Below, piece by piece: positions 34,685 to 43,521 of a stretch of DNA of 64,000 nt. Source of the DNA: Anaerolineae bacterium. GTDB taxonomy: Bacteria > Chloroflexota > Anaerolineae > 4572-78 > J111. Under the pieces are notes generated by a model. The model saw only the letters and a program-made list of their open reading frames with translations. It ran no database searches and was not told the DNA's origin. Position numbers and translations under genes: made by a program. Every line of letters starts with the position of its first letter. Positions within the stretch are counted from its first letter, which is position 1. The stretch lies in assembly GCA_020433805.1 (NCBI GenBank), contig JAGRBZ010000004.1, positions 1 through 64,000 of the forward strand, given 5' to 3'.

Positions 34685-35677
34685 ATGGAAATGACAGCAA
34701 TCCGCGAACTTAATGAGGCCGTTGAACGAGAAGCCCTCTTTCTGCAAGGTCTCATCTCAGAAGTGAATAAGGTTATTGTTGGCCAGGAAAAATTGATCGA
34801 GCGCTTGCTTATCGGTTTGTTGGCCGATGGCCACGTTTTATTGGAAGGTGTGCCGGGGCTGGCAAAAACACTGGCGGTTAACACGCTGGCTCAAGCCGTT
34901 CAAGGCCAATTTCAACGCATTCAGTTTACCCCTGATTTGCTCCCCGCCGACTTAATTGGTACTGAAATTTATAATCCCCGTACAAACGAATTTACACCGC
35001 ACCTTGGCCCCATTTTTGCCAACTTTATTTTGGCCGATGAGATCAACCGTGCTCCGGCCAAAGTGCAGAGCGCCCTGTTGGAAGCTATGCAAGAGCGACA
35101 GGTGACCATCAGCAACCAAACTTATCTCCTGCAAGAGCCTTTTCTTGTACTGGCTACCCAAAACCCCATTGAGCAAGAAGGAACCTATCCGCTGCCCGAA
35201 GCTCAGGTTGACCGTTTTATGCTGAAAGTCGTCGTTGGCTATCCAACGCGGGCGGAAGAACGGATTATTATGGATCGGATGACGGGCGCAGAGCTGCCGA
35301 CCGTGCAGCCTATTACCACTCCGGAAGAACTGCTGCGCGCGCGAGATGTTGTACGCCAAATTTATGTTGATGAGAAGATTAAGGATTATGTTCTCGATTT
35401 GATTTTTGCCACGCGCTATCCGACCCAAAGTGGCTTATCCGATCTACAGCCGTTGATGAGCTTTGGTGCTTCACCACGGGCAACTATCTACCTTATTATG
35501 GCTGCCAGAGCCCATGCTTTCTTAAAGGGGCGCGGTTTTGTTACTCCGGAAGATATCAAGCAAATCGCTCCTGACATCTTGCGCCATCGTATTGTAATTA
35601 GCTATGAAGCTGAGGCGGAAGAGATAACCAGCGCGGATATTGTACAGCGTATTTTAGACCAAATCGAAGTCCCCTAA
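34685..35677 (+). CDS. MoxR family AAA+ ATPase
   Basis: 330 aa cytoplasmic ATPase of the MoxR class, which acts as a chaperone for von Willebrand A domain proteins. It has Walker A-like GVPGLAKT (about 59-66), the family stretch FTPDLLPADLIG (about 82-93), Walker B ILADEINRAPAKVQSALLEAMQE in pieces (about 117-140), and sensor 1 ATQNPIEQEGTYPLPEAQ. GGAGG lies 14 bases before ATG 34685, a rather long spacing. It is the first gene of the operon that continues with DUF58 and BatA/BatB, its probable clients. Confidence 0.95.
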   Translation: MEMTAIRELNEAVEREALFLQGLISEVNKVIVGQEKLIERLLIGLLADGHVLLEGVPGLAKTLAVNTLAQAVQGQFQRIQFTPDLLPADLIGTEIYNPRTNEFTPHLGPIFANFILADEINRAPAKVQSALLEAMQERQVTISNQTYLLQEPFLVLATQNPIEQEGTYPLPEAQVDRFMLKVVVGYPTRAEERIIMDRMTGAELPTVQPITTPEELLRARDVVRQIYVDEKIKDYVLDLIFATRYPTQSGLSDLQPLMSFGASPRATIYLIMAARAHAFLKGRGFVTPEDIKQIAPDILRHRIVISYEAEAEEITSADIVQRILDQIEVP

Positions 35678-35767
35678 TAAATGCTAAACGACGACAGGCA
35701 AAGGATACCGCATTAAAGTGGGTCGCCCTGAACCTTTTTTTTCGACGTTTATCTGAGAAGATCTGAC

Positions 35768-36655
35768 ATGTTAAGCCAAGAACTGATTAAAAAGATCCGT
35801 CGCATCGAAATTAGAACGCGCCGGCTGGTAAACACCAGTTTTGCCGGAGAGTATCACGCTATTTTTAAGGGGCGCGGTATCGAGTTTGACGAAGTACGGC
35901 CCTACCGTCCGGGTGATGAAGTGCGCACAATCGATTGGAACGTTACCGCGCGAACCGGTGAATTGTTTGTTAAGCGCTATATTGAAGAGCGTGAACTGAC
36001 GGTTATGCTTTTGGTCGATGCCAGTGCGTCAGGCCAGTTTGGAACCTTTAATCGTTTCAAGCGTGAAATCGCAGCAGAGTTGGCGGCTGTTTTGGCATTT
36101 TCAGCCATTTCTAATAATGATAAAGTAGGATTATTAATATTTACAGACCAAATAGAGCTGTTTATTGCGCCCCGTAAGGGGAAACGGCACGTTTTGCGCC
36201 TGATACGAGATTTGCTGGCGTTTGAACCACAAGGTCGCCGCACAAACCTGAAATTGGGGTTAGACACATTGAATCATATGCTTAAGCGGCACAGCATTAT
36301 CTTTCTCATATCAGACTTTTTAGCCCCGCCCGATACCTACCGCTCTATTTTGCAGGTGAGCAATCGTCGTCATGACGTGATTGCCGTGACCTTAACCGAC
36401 CCGCGTGAGCAGGGCTTTCCGGATGTAGGGCTAGTTGCTATCGAAGATGCTGAAACCGGCGAAGTGCAGTGGATCGATACCAGCAACCGCAAGTGGCGAG
36501 AAGAATTCACGGAACGCGTGAACGAGCTACATACAGCCCGTGAACGTGTTTTTCGAAAAGCCAAAGTTGACCGTATCGAGGTAACAACCGACAGCGACTA
36601 TGTTGTCCCGCTCACCAATTTCTTCGAGCAGCGTGCCAGACGCATACGGCGATAA
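35768..36655 (+). CDS. DUF58 domain protein (von Willebrand A-like)
   Basis: 295 aa, soluble. The DUF58 signature RGxEFDEVRPYRPGDEVRTIDWN lies at about 37-60. A von Willebrand A-like domain follows, with the metal-site motif DASAS (about 85-89), later VGLLIFTD, and FLISDFL. In relatives this protein works with MoxR. It starts 90 bp after the moxR stop, and the next gene begins 9 bp after its end, so it sits in the middle of the operon. No membrane segment is seen. Confidence 0.93.
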   Translation: MLSQELIKKIRRIEIRTRRLVNTSFAGEYHAIFKGRGIEFDEVRPYRPGDEVRTIDWNVTARTGELFVKRYIEERELTVMLLVDASASGQFGTFNRFKREIAAELAAVLAFSAISNNDKVGLLIFTDQIELFIAPRKGKRHVLRLIRDLLAFEPQGRRTNLKLGLDTLNHMLKRHSIIFLISDFLAPPDTYRSILQVSNRRHDVIAVTLTDPREQGFPDVGLVAIEDAETGEVQWIDTSNRKWREEFTERVNELHTARERVFRKAKVDRIEVTTDSDYVVPLTNFFEQRARRIRR

Positions 36656-36663
36656 GTCAACCC

Positions 36664-37710
36664 ATGACGATGTCAAAATCCATTTCTTTAAGATTAATAG
36701 CTCTGATTAGTATTTTTGCGATAGGCTGGGCATTGTCCCTAACCCTCGCAGCCGCTCAATCTTTCGATGCGAAAGTGAGCTTTTTTTATGTGCCTTCTTC
36801 CGAAGACGAAGCGTATCACGTTGGTGATCGCATAACGCTGCGGCTAGAAGTTCGTCACCCCGCCGACTCGCAAGTCGATTTGCCCAGCTTGCCGGAAGGC
36901 GAGCCGTGGGGCGATTTTGAAGTTGTGTCCCAAACCATTGCTGAGACGGCTCGACGTGGCGATAACGTTGCAATTACCCACAAAGATATTGTTGTGACGG
37001 TTTTTGAGCCGGGCCAATATCAAACCCCCCGCTTGTTAGTTACCCATCTCTTAGCCGATGGCTCGACAGAGGAGTTGGCTGCTCCGGTTATTCAATTGGA
37101 TGTGGCAACTATTCTGGTCGAAGGCGACTCCGAATTGCGCGATATCAAAGAACAGGCCTCACTGCCCGTACCGCCTATTTGGCCCTGGGTGCTGTTATCA
37201 ATTTTGGTGGCGCTGCCGGTGGCCGGATTGATTGCGGCGGGTGGTTTTTGGCTGTACCATCGCTTTAGACGTCGTGGCGAAGTCATCGATATGCCTATTC
37301 CGGTGCCGGTTGATAATCGCCCGCCGGAAGTTATCGCTTATGCCGAGCTGGATAGAATTGAGGCTTTGAATTTGCCGGCCAAAGAACAATATAAAGAGCA
37401 TTATACGCTCGTAACCGAGTGTCTGCGACGCTACGTTGAAGGGCGCTATCAGATTCCCGCTTTGGAGCGAACAACCGATGAACTCCGTCGTACGTTGGTG
37501 CCGACATCGGCTATAAAAGATGAACGGCGCAGATTCATAGAGATTTTCTCTGAGAGCGATCTTGTCAAGTTTGCCCGTTTCCGGCCCACACTTAATGACG
37601 CGTACGAAATTGTCAGTAAGGCCCGTCGGTTGGTGTATACGACCACCCCAATTCCCGAACCGCCTGATAATACAAAGCCCCAAAAAGAAACAGAGGAGAT
37701 GGCTGCATGA
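36664..37710 (+). CDS. Membrane protein of the MoxR-Bat operon, unknown function
   Basis: 348 aa. A signal-like hydrophobic helix (about 10-32) is followed by an outer beta-rich domain (about 35-165), a second transmembrane helix (about 175-198) and a cytoplasmic helical domain (about 200-330). The position, between DUF58 and BatA, is where many Bat operons carry a DUF4381-like membrane protein; the outer domain here makes it larger. No ribosome site is evident before ATG 36664. Its stop overlaps the batA start by four bases. The exact family is not recognised. Confidence 0.85.
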   Translation: MTMSKSISLRLIALISIFAIGWALSLTLAAAQSFDAKVSFFYVPSSEDEAYHVGDRITLRLEVRHPADSQVDLPSLPEGEPWGDFEVVSQTIAETARRGDNVAITHKDIVVTVFEPGQYQTPRLLVTHLLADGSTEELAAPVIQLDVATILVEGDSELRDIKEQASLPVPPIWPWVLLSILVALPVAGLIAAGGFWLYHRFRRRGEVIDMPIPVPVDNRPPEVIAYAELDRIEALNLPAKEQYKEHYTLVTECLRRYVEGRYQIPALERTTDELRRTLVPTSAIKDERRRFIEIFSESDLVKFARFRPTLNDAYEIVSKARRLVYTTTPIPEPPDNTKPQKETEEMAA

Positions 37711-38699
37711 TCTTTCGCTTTGCCTCACCTTGGTTACTTTTGCTGCTTCTTGTTCCGCTGGGGATTGTCATTCAATACATCAGAAATCGGTCTCAGATTA
37801 CGGTTTCAACGCTACAATATTCTGATTTGCGGCTGACAACTCACTTGGCTCCCTCTATTCGCCAGCGTCTTCGCTTTATTTTGCCCGTTTTACGACTTAT
37901 TGCCCTGATCCTGTTGATTATGGCCCTGGCTCGGCCGCAATCGGGCAGTGCCCGCGAGCTTATCTCGGGTGAAGGGGTCGATATTGGCATTGTGCTCGAT
38001 ATTTCCGGCAGTATGGCTGCGCTCGACTTTGATCCTAATCGTCTTGGCGCGGCGAAGAGCGTTATTCACGATTTTATCGAAAATCGCCAATATGATCGGA
38101 TCGGGTTGGTGATTTTTGCGACCGAGGCTTTTAGTCAGGTGCCACCTACACTTGACTATGATGTTCTCAAGCGCATTCTTGACCAAACGCAAGTGTCGTG
38201 GGATATTGGGCTAGATAGTGGAACGGCTATCGGTTTAGGTTTAGCGAATGGAGCCAATATGCTGCGCGACTCCGAAGCTGAAAGCCGGGTGATTATTCTG
38301 CTTACCGACGGAGCCAATAATTCGGGGCAGATCGATCCCCTGACAGCAGCTGAAATCGCCAAAGCGCTGGATATTCGTGTTTATACGATTGGTGCGGCCC
38401 GTCCTGGTCCGGCAGCGCTCCCATTTCCGGATGGTCGTATTGAGTATCGCGACTCGGAAATCGATGAAGAAACGTTAAAGGAGATCGCCGATATTACCGG
38501 CGGCCTTTATTTCAGAGCTGAAGATGAAGTTGGACTCCAAGAAATTTATGATACGATTAATGAATTAGAGCGATCGCACGTGGAAATAAGAACCTTCACC
38601 CGCTACAACGAACTGGCGATCTGGTTTATTATTCCAGCGGCATTTCTCCTAATCTTTGAAGCGCTTTTGCGCCGAACTTTACTCCGTAAGATACCGTAA
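37707..38699 (+). CDS. batA: BatA-like von Willebrand A domain membrane protein
   Basis: 330 aa. The N-terminal BatA region has two transmembrane helices (about 5-20 and 55-75). The von Willebrand A domain (about 90-295) has an intact metal site: VLDISGSMAA, a Thr in the DSGTAIGLGL stretch, and ILLTDGANN. A C-terminal helix (about 305-325) returns to the membrane. It overlaps the previous stop as ATGA and is followed within 2 bp by batB, so the pair is tightly co-translated. In other bacteria Bat proteins have been tied to stress or oxygen tolerance; that role is not shown here. Confidence 0.93.
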   Translation: MIFRFASPWLLLLLLVPLGIVIQYIRNRSQITVSTLQYSDLRLTTHLAPSIRQRLRFILPVLRLIALILLIMALARPQSGSARELISGEGVDIGIVLDISGSMAALDFDPNRLGAAKSVIHDFIENRQYDRIGLVIFATEAFSQVPPTLDYDVLKRILDQTQVSWDIGLDSGTAIGLGLANGANMLRDSEAESRVIILLTDGANNSGQIDPLTAAEIAKALDIRVYTIGAARPGPAALPFPDGRIEYRDSEIDEETLKEIADITGGLYFRAEDEVGLQEIYDTINELERSHVEIRTFTRYNELAIWFIIPAAFLLIFEALLRRTLLRKIP

Positions 38700-38701
38700 C
38701 C

Positions 38702-39766
38702 ATGCTAAGAATTTTTGCTGAACCCTTATACTTTTGGTGCTTTATCCCGTTGTTACTGTTGGGTGGGTTGCTCTACTTATTGACAAAACGCCATGAACGA
38801 TCTTTAACTCGGCTGGGTACTCCGGAATTAATTAAAAAACTCAGTGCCAGCGTCAACTGGAAAGGTCGTCGTTGGCAGAACCGGCTATGGTTTATTGCCC
38901 TTATATTTCTGGTGCTGGCCTTGGCTCGACCGCGCTGGGGCAGCCAGGTTGAATACGTCGAGCGACGCGGTGTTGAAATTATGGTGGCTCTGGATGTATC
39001 GGAAAGTATGATTGCCGAAGATTTTAAGCCTAACCGTTTGGCTCGGGCCAAGTTGGAGATTTCAGAACTAATGGATCGCCTCGACGGCAATGAGTTAGGG
39101 TTGGTCCTCTTTTCAGGAGCCGCTTTTGTACAATTTCCCTTAACTTCTGATTTCGCCACGGCTCGCACATTTCTCGAGTCGGCTTATCCTGGCATCATCT
39201 CCAGACCCGGTACGGATATTGCTGAGGCTGTTCAGGTTGCTATGAGCGGTTTCAATGAAGAGCGGGCCACACAAAAAGTTATCATCATGCTAACGGATGG
39301 CGAAAACCATCGTACCGATGTTTTAGGGGCGGCTCAGGAGGCTGCCGACCAAGGGGTTATTATCTTTACCGTTGGTTTTGGCTCTCCCGACGGCGAGCCG
39401 ATCCCGCAGTATGATCATCTCGGTAACTTGATCGAGTATAAAAAGGATAACAGCGGCCAAACGGTTTTGTCTCGCCTGGATGAAACAACCTTACAAGAAA
39501 TAGCCGCTATCACTGCGGGAGCTTATTTTAGGGCGGCTCCGGATGGTCGTGAGGTCGGTTTACTGGCCGATGCGATTAATCGGCTGCAAACCAGCGAATT
39601 AGAAAGTCGGTTTGAGACGCGCGGCATCGAGCGGTTTCAATGGTTTTTAGGTGTTGCGGTGATGGCGCTCATTATCTACGAACTGATTCCGGATCGGATG
39701 CGGCCCAAAAGAGCGCGGGCTAATGTGAAAGGATTGTCGGATAGTCCGGCCAAGCAGCCGACATAA
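38702..39766 (+). CDS. batB: BatB-like von Willebrand A domain membrane protein
   Basis: 354 aa, paralogue of the preceding gene. Helices at about 8-25 and 60-78, then a von Willebrand A domain with the metal site ALDVSESMIAED, where the usual Gly between the serines is Glu but the DxSxS ligands remain. PGTDIAEAV and IIMLTDGENHRTD follow. A C-terminal membrane helix lies at about 312-332. The last base of its stop is also the first base of a possible start of the next gene. Confidence 0.93.
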   Translation: MLRIFAEPLYFWCFIPLLLLGGLLYLLTKRHERSLTRLGTPELIKKLSASVNWKGRRWQNRLWFIALIFLVLALARPRWGSQVEYVERRGVEIMVALDVSESMIAEDFKPNRLARAKLEISELMDRLDGNELGLVLFSGAAFVQFPLTSDFATARTFLESAYPGIISRPGTDIAEAVQVAMSGFNEERATQKVIIMLTDGENHRTDVLGAAQEAADQGVIIFTVGFGSPDGEPIPQYDHLGNLIEYKKDNSGQTVLSRLDETTLQEIAAITAGAYFRAAPDGREVGLLADAINRLQTSELESRFETRGIERFQWFLGVAVMALIIYELIPDRMRPKRARANVKGLSDSPAKQPT

Positions 39767-39801
39767 TGGATTATGACGTATACACGCATAAGGCACGAGC
39801 G

Positions 39802-40593
39802 ATGAGATCAAAACTTTATATGACCATGTTTATACTCTGTTCGATGGCGTTAACAGCTTGCGGTTCGTCAGCAGCCCGCTATAATAACGATGGTAATGAT
39901 GCCTTTGATGAAAATAACTATACCGAAGCGCTAGAAAACTATACCGCCGCAAAACAAGAGGATCCCGATTTAGCTGAACCCTATTACAATTCGGGTAATA
40001 CATATTATCGACAAGGGCAATACGACTCGGCCGAAATGCAGACCAAACAGTCGCTTCGCTCAACCGAAGATAGCGAGAGTCAAGAGCTTGCTCAAAACTC
40101 TTATTACAATTTAGGCAACAGTTTTTTTCAAACACAACGATGGGATGAAGCTATCGATGCTTATAAAGAAGCGTTACGCTTGAACCCTAATGATGAAGAT
40201 GCTAAATATAATCTTGAGTTGGCCTTGAAAAATCAAGAGGAAGAGCAGCAGCAACAGCAGCAAAGCGGGGGCGGCGGTCAACCTCCACCCCCGCAAGGTG
40301 GTGAGCAGCCGCAAGACAATCAGGGCGACCAAGAAGGTGAACAACCCAACCAAGGACAAAATGGTGATCAGGAACAGGATGGCGGCGGTGGTCAGCCCGA
40401 ACAAGATGAAGATGGCGAGTCGGGTTCCCAGCCGGATGAGCAGCAAAATAATGATGGCGGCGGTCAGCGAGGGTTAACCCCTGAAGAAGCCGAACAACTC
40501 CTTGACGCTTTGGGACAAGATAGTCAAACCTTACAGGAACGGTTGCAAGAAGGCTTTTTTGCGCCCGGTTTGCCACCTACCGAAGATTGGTAA
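39802..40593 (+). CDS. TPR lipoprotein (BatC-like)
   Basis: 263 aa from the chosen start. The signal peptide ends in the lipobox LTAC (Cys20), so the protein is membrane-tethered on the outside. Three or more TPR motifs (about 25-150) read like YYNSGNTYYRQGQYDSAE and YYNLGNSFFQTQRWDEAI. The C-terminal half is low complexity, rich in Gln, Gly, Pro, Glu and Asp (about 155-225). I chose ATG 39802, which gives a normal-length signal peptide. ATG 39766, overlapping the batB stop, is the alternative and adds 12 residues. A scaffold for the Bat complex is the likely role. Confidence 0.9.
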   Translation: MRSKLYMTMFILCSMALTACGSSAARYNNDGNDAFDENNYTEALENYTAAKQEDPDLAEPYYNSGNTYYRQGQYDSAEMQTKQSLRSTEDSESQELAQNSYYNLGNSFFQTQRWDEAIDAYKEALRLNPNDEDAKYNLELALKNQEEEQQQQQQSGGGGQPPPPQGGEQPQDNQGDQEGEQPNQGQNGDQEQDGGGGQPEQDEDGESGSQPDEQQNNDGGGQRGLTPEEAEQLLDALGQDSQTLQERLQEGFFAPGLPPTEDW

Positions 40594-40642
40594 CGCATTT
40601 ATAAAAGTACTGTGATCTAAGGACAAAAAAGCAAGCCCTTTC

Positions 40643-42457
40643 ATGAACTATCGCCTATTTTACCATTCTAATACTTGTAGAAAATCGACTACGGTTGCAC
40701 TGATCGCATTCTTTTCAATTTTATTGTCTGTTAGCTTTGTACCTTCGCTCGTTAAGGCGCAATCTCCAATTACGGCTCGCGTCGACCGAAATACAATAAC
40801 TATCGACGAGCAAGTGGTTCTCAATGTCACTATTACCGGTGACTTTCTCAAAATTCCACAGCCGGACTTAAACGACATCGGCCCCTTTATCGTGGTGAGC
40901 AGCAGTACCTCAACCCAGGTAAGCATTGTCAATGGGGAAATGACTTCGCAAAGTGTTTTTATTTATCACTTACAGCCGTTACAAGAAGGTGAGTTGGAAA
41001 TAGGGGCGATAGGGGTCAACATCGACGGGATGCTTTATCAAACTGATCCCATTCAGTTGGAAGTCTTTGCCAGTGGCAGCCCGCTTGTACCGCAGAGCCA
41101 AAACAGCCCCGACTCTGATACGCCACCTGTTCGACCCGGTGAGGAGTTTTTTGTAATAGCCGATGTCGACAACCCTAACCCTTATTTGGGCCAACAGATT
41201 ATTTACACATTTCGCATTTACCAGGCATTGGGCTTTCCACCCGGCCAACCCGACTACACCCCTCCCTCATTTACCGATTTTTGGAGTCAAGAAATTGTGG
41301 CCCCGAGTCACTATACGACCGAACTGAACGGTATCGGATATACGGTTACGGAAATTATAACGGCTCTCTTTCCTGCCAACCTGGGATCGATTACCATTGA
41401 GCCGGCCAGCTTGGTTATTCCCGGCGGCTTGCTCAGCCCTGATATTCGTTTGGAGGCCGAGCCGGTTCAGGTTGAAGTGAAACCGCTGCCCGAGCAGGGT
41501 AAACCCGAAAACTTTAGTGGAGCCGTTGGCCATTATACGATTGATGCCATGTTGAGCGAGTCGGAAGTCGTTGTTAATAATCCGGTAACCTTGCTGGTCG
41601 AAATTAAAGGCACAGGCAATATTGAAACATTAGCTGAACCAGCTTTGCCGGAAATGGAAGCTTGGCGGCTCTTTGAGAGTAAATCTTTCTCGAATTTCGA
41701 TACAGAAAATGGCAAAGTGGGTGGCACCCGGTCTTTTGAGCGCTTGGTTGTTCCTGGCCAGGCTGGAGAGTTGACTTTTGAACCTATTCGCTTCAGCTAC
41801 TACGACCCTGAAGCACAAGCCTACCAGACTATCAGTACCGACCCTATTGTCATTACCGTTTTACCAGACGACTCGCAGCCGGCCCTGCCAACTGTAGTCA
41901 GTTTCAACAATAATGAAGAGGAATCGGTTAATTTGATAACGTCCGACATCCGGCATATTAAACCGGTGCCTGCTACTTTAAGCGTGGGGGCGACGTTGTC
42001 GGTCGTGTGGCAGACCGTGTATTGGGTGGCATGGATTTTACCATTGTTTGCTGTGGTGGCTATCCAAATTTGGCAGCAGCGTCACCAGAGGCTTAAAACC
42101 GATCCTGCCTTCGCCCGCGATCAAAGAGCTAAACGACAAGCGTTAAACACGCTTAACGAAGTTCAATCGGCTAGCTCAAAAGAGCGGGCTTCGGCCGCAG
42201 GGCGAGCTTTGTTAGGCTATCTCTCCGATAAACTCAATAAGCCGACAAGTGGTTTGACCACCGCCGGACTACTACAATTGCTGCGTGAGTCGCGCCTGCA
42301 AACCCAGCAAATCGAACGCATTGAGGCGTTGCTGAATCAAATCGATATCGGGCGCTTTGCTCCCATTTCAGCCGGTGATGCGGAGTCGATTACCGAGGAA
42401 ACGCGCAGTTTAATCGACGATCTTGAGAAATCATTCAACCGGCGTCGTAAAAGGTAA
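40643..42457 (+). CDS. batD: BatD-like membrane protein
   Basis: 604 aa. Signal peptide (about 15-38, ending VKAQS), then a long outer region of beta-sandwich repeats (about 40-435) that matches the BatD pattern: ITARVDRNTITIDEQVVLNVTI at the start in pieces and VNNPVTLLVEIKGTGN in the second repeat. One transmembrane helix (about 452-475) is followed by a cytoplasmic helical tail (about 480-604). It sits between two TPR protein genes in the operon, the usual Bat order. A binding or scaffold role outside the membrane is inferred. Confidence 0.92.
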   Translation: MNYRLFYHSNTCRKSTTVALIAFFSILLSVSFVPSLVKAQSPITARVDRNTITIDEQVVLNVTITGDFLKIPQPDLNDIGPFIVVSSSTSTQVSIVNGEMTSQSVFIYHLQPLQEGELEIGAIGVNIDGMLYQTDPIQLEVFASGSPLVPQSQNSPDSDTPPVRPGEEFFVIADVDNPNPYLGQQIIYTFRIYQALGFPPGQPDYTPPSFTDFWSQEIVAPSHYTTELNGIGYTVTEIITALFPANLGSITIEPASLVIPGGLLSPDIRLEAEPVQVEVKPLPEQGKPENFSGAVGHYTIDAMLSESEVVVNNPVTLLVEIKGTGNIETLAEPALPEMEAWRLFESKSFSNFDTENGKVGGTRSFERLVVPGQAGELTFEPIRFSYYDPEAQAYQTISTDPIVITVLPDDSQPALPTVVSFNNNEEESVNLITSDIRHIKPVPATLSVGATLSVVWQTVYWVAWILPLFAVVAIQIWQQRHQRLKTDPAFARDQRAKRQALNTLNEVQSASSKERASAAGRALLGYLSDKLNKPTSGLTTAGLLQLLRESRLQTQQIERIEALLNQIDIGRFAPISAGDAESITEETRSLIDDLEKSFNRRRKR

Positions 42458-42468
42458 ATCCTAATCCT

Positions 42469-43275
42469 ATGCTGCAAAAGCCTATTTCACCCCGCCTTTG
42501 GTTTGTCACGTTAATCGTAACGCTTAGCCTCATTTTGATGGTGACCACTACGTTAGCTCAAGCTGTCAGCCCGACCGAAGCTATGGCCGCCGCCAATCAA
42601 AATTATGAGGCCGGGAATTATATTCAGGCTATCGAGATTTACGAACGAATTATCGAGGCCGGTGTTGAAGATAGCGCCTTGTATTACAATTTAGGCAACG
42701 CTTACTTCAAAGAAGGGGATTTGGGACGCGCTATTCTCAATTACCGGCGGGCCGATCAGCTTGATCCCCGTGACATCGATATCTCAGCCAATTTAAGATT
42801 GGCTCGAAGCCAAAGCTTAGACAAATTGGACTCGACCAATGACGAAGGTTCGATTAACTTTGTCAGGGTCGTTGAAAATTGGCTTACGATTGGGGAGGCA
42901 TCGGTTTTAGCGCTGCTATTGTGGCTTTTACTGTGTGCTCTGGCCATTATCGCCATTGTTTCGCGTAAATTTCGCCAGACGAGTTTGTGGGGAATGGCTA
43001 TCGTGGGCGTCTTTTTGCTGGCTGGTCTAATATCTATCGGCAATCGTCTGTATAACGCGCACTATTACCCTCCTGCGGTTATTGTCGCGGAGAAGGTCGA
43101 TGTGATGAGTGGCCCAGGCGGTGCCGACAACTACGTGGTCGAATTTGAACTGCACTCTGGAGCCGAAGTGACCCAGTTGGAAAGTCGCGACAATTGGCGA
43201 CGTGTTTCGCTGCCGGGTAATGATTTTCAAGGCTGGATTTCGGCAAGTTCTATAGAGCCGGTTACCCCTAACTAA
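42469..43275 (+). CDS. TPR-SH3 membrane protein (BatE-like)
   Basis: 268 aa. Signal-like helix (about 8-30), two or three TPR motifs (about 35-110, for example YYNLGNAYFKEGDLGRAI), two transmembrane helices (about 142-165 and 172-192), and a C-terminal bacterial SH3-like domain (about 200-265, VDVMSGPG and WRRVSLPGNDFQGWI). It begins 12 bp after batD and is the last gene of the operon. A nested inverted-repeat element follows immediately and may end transcription. Confidence 0.9.
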   Translation: MLQKPISPRLWFVTLIVTLSLILMVTTTLAQAVSPTEAMAAANQNYEAGNYIQAIEIYERIIEAGVEDSALYYNLGNAYFKEGDLGRAILNYRRADQLDPRDIDISANLRLARSQSLDKLDSTNDEGSINFVRVVENWLTIGEASVLALLLWLLLCALAIIAIVSRKFRQTSLWGMAIVGVFLLAGLISIGNRLYNAHYYPPAVIVAEKVDVMSGPGGADNYVVEFELHSGAEVTQLESRDNWRRVSLPGNDFQGWISASSIEPVTPN

Positions 43276-43280
43276 ATTTT

Positions 43281-43480
43281 GGACGCAGATTAACGCTGAT
43301 AAACACTGATTTTTTATTTTTTGGCTCTTTTGGAATTTAGGGTGTTGACAGGATTGTAAAACGAAAAACGAAAAACGTAATTTCTTTTTACGCATCACGT
43401 TTTACGTTTTATCGTGTCAACCCCACGAAATCCTGTTGAGCCTATTTTTTATCTGAGAAAATCAGCGTTAATCTGCGTCC
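43281..43480. repeat. Nested inverted-repeat element between the Bat operon and aspS
   Basis: Perfect 20-bp terminal inverted repeats: GGACGCAGATTAACGCTGAT at 43281-43300 and its complement at 43461-43480. Inside is a second imperfect pair (GGTGTTGACAGGATT around 43340 and AATCCTG near 43430), and inside that a pair of A/C-rich ACGAAAAACG and CGTTTTACG tracts. There is no coding sequence. This looks like a non-autonomous mobile element or dispersed palindrome. Confidence 0.75.
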
Positions 43481-43521
43481 AAATCCTCATTATCGGTTTG
43501 AGGCGGAGCTTCGTTAGATAG

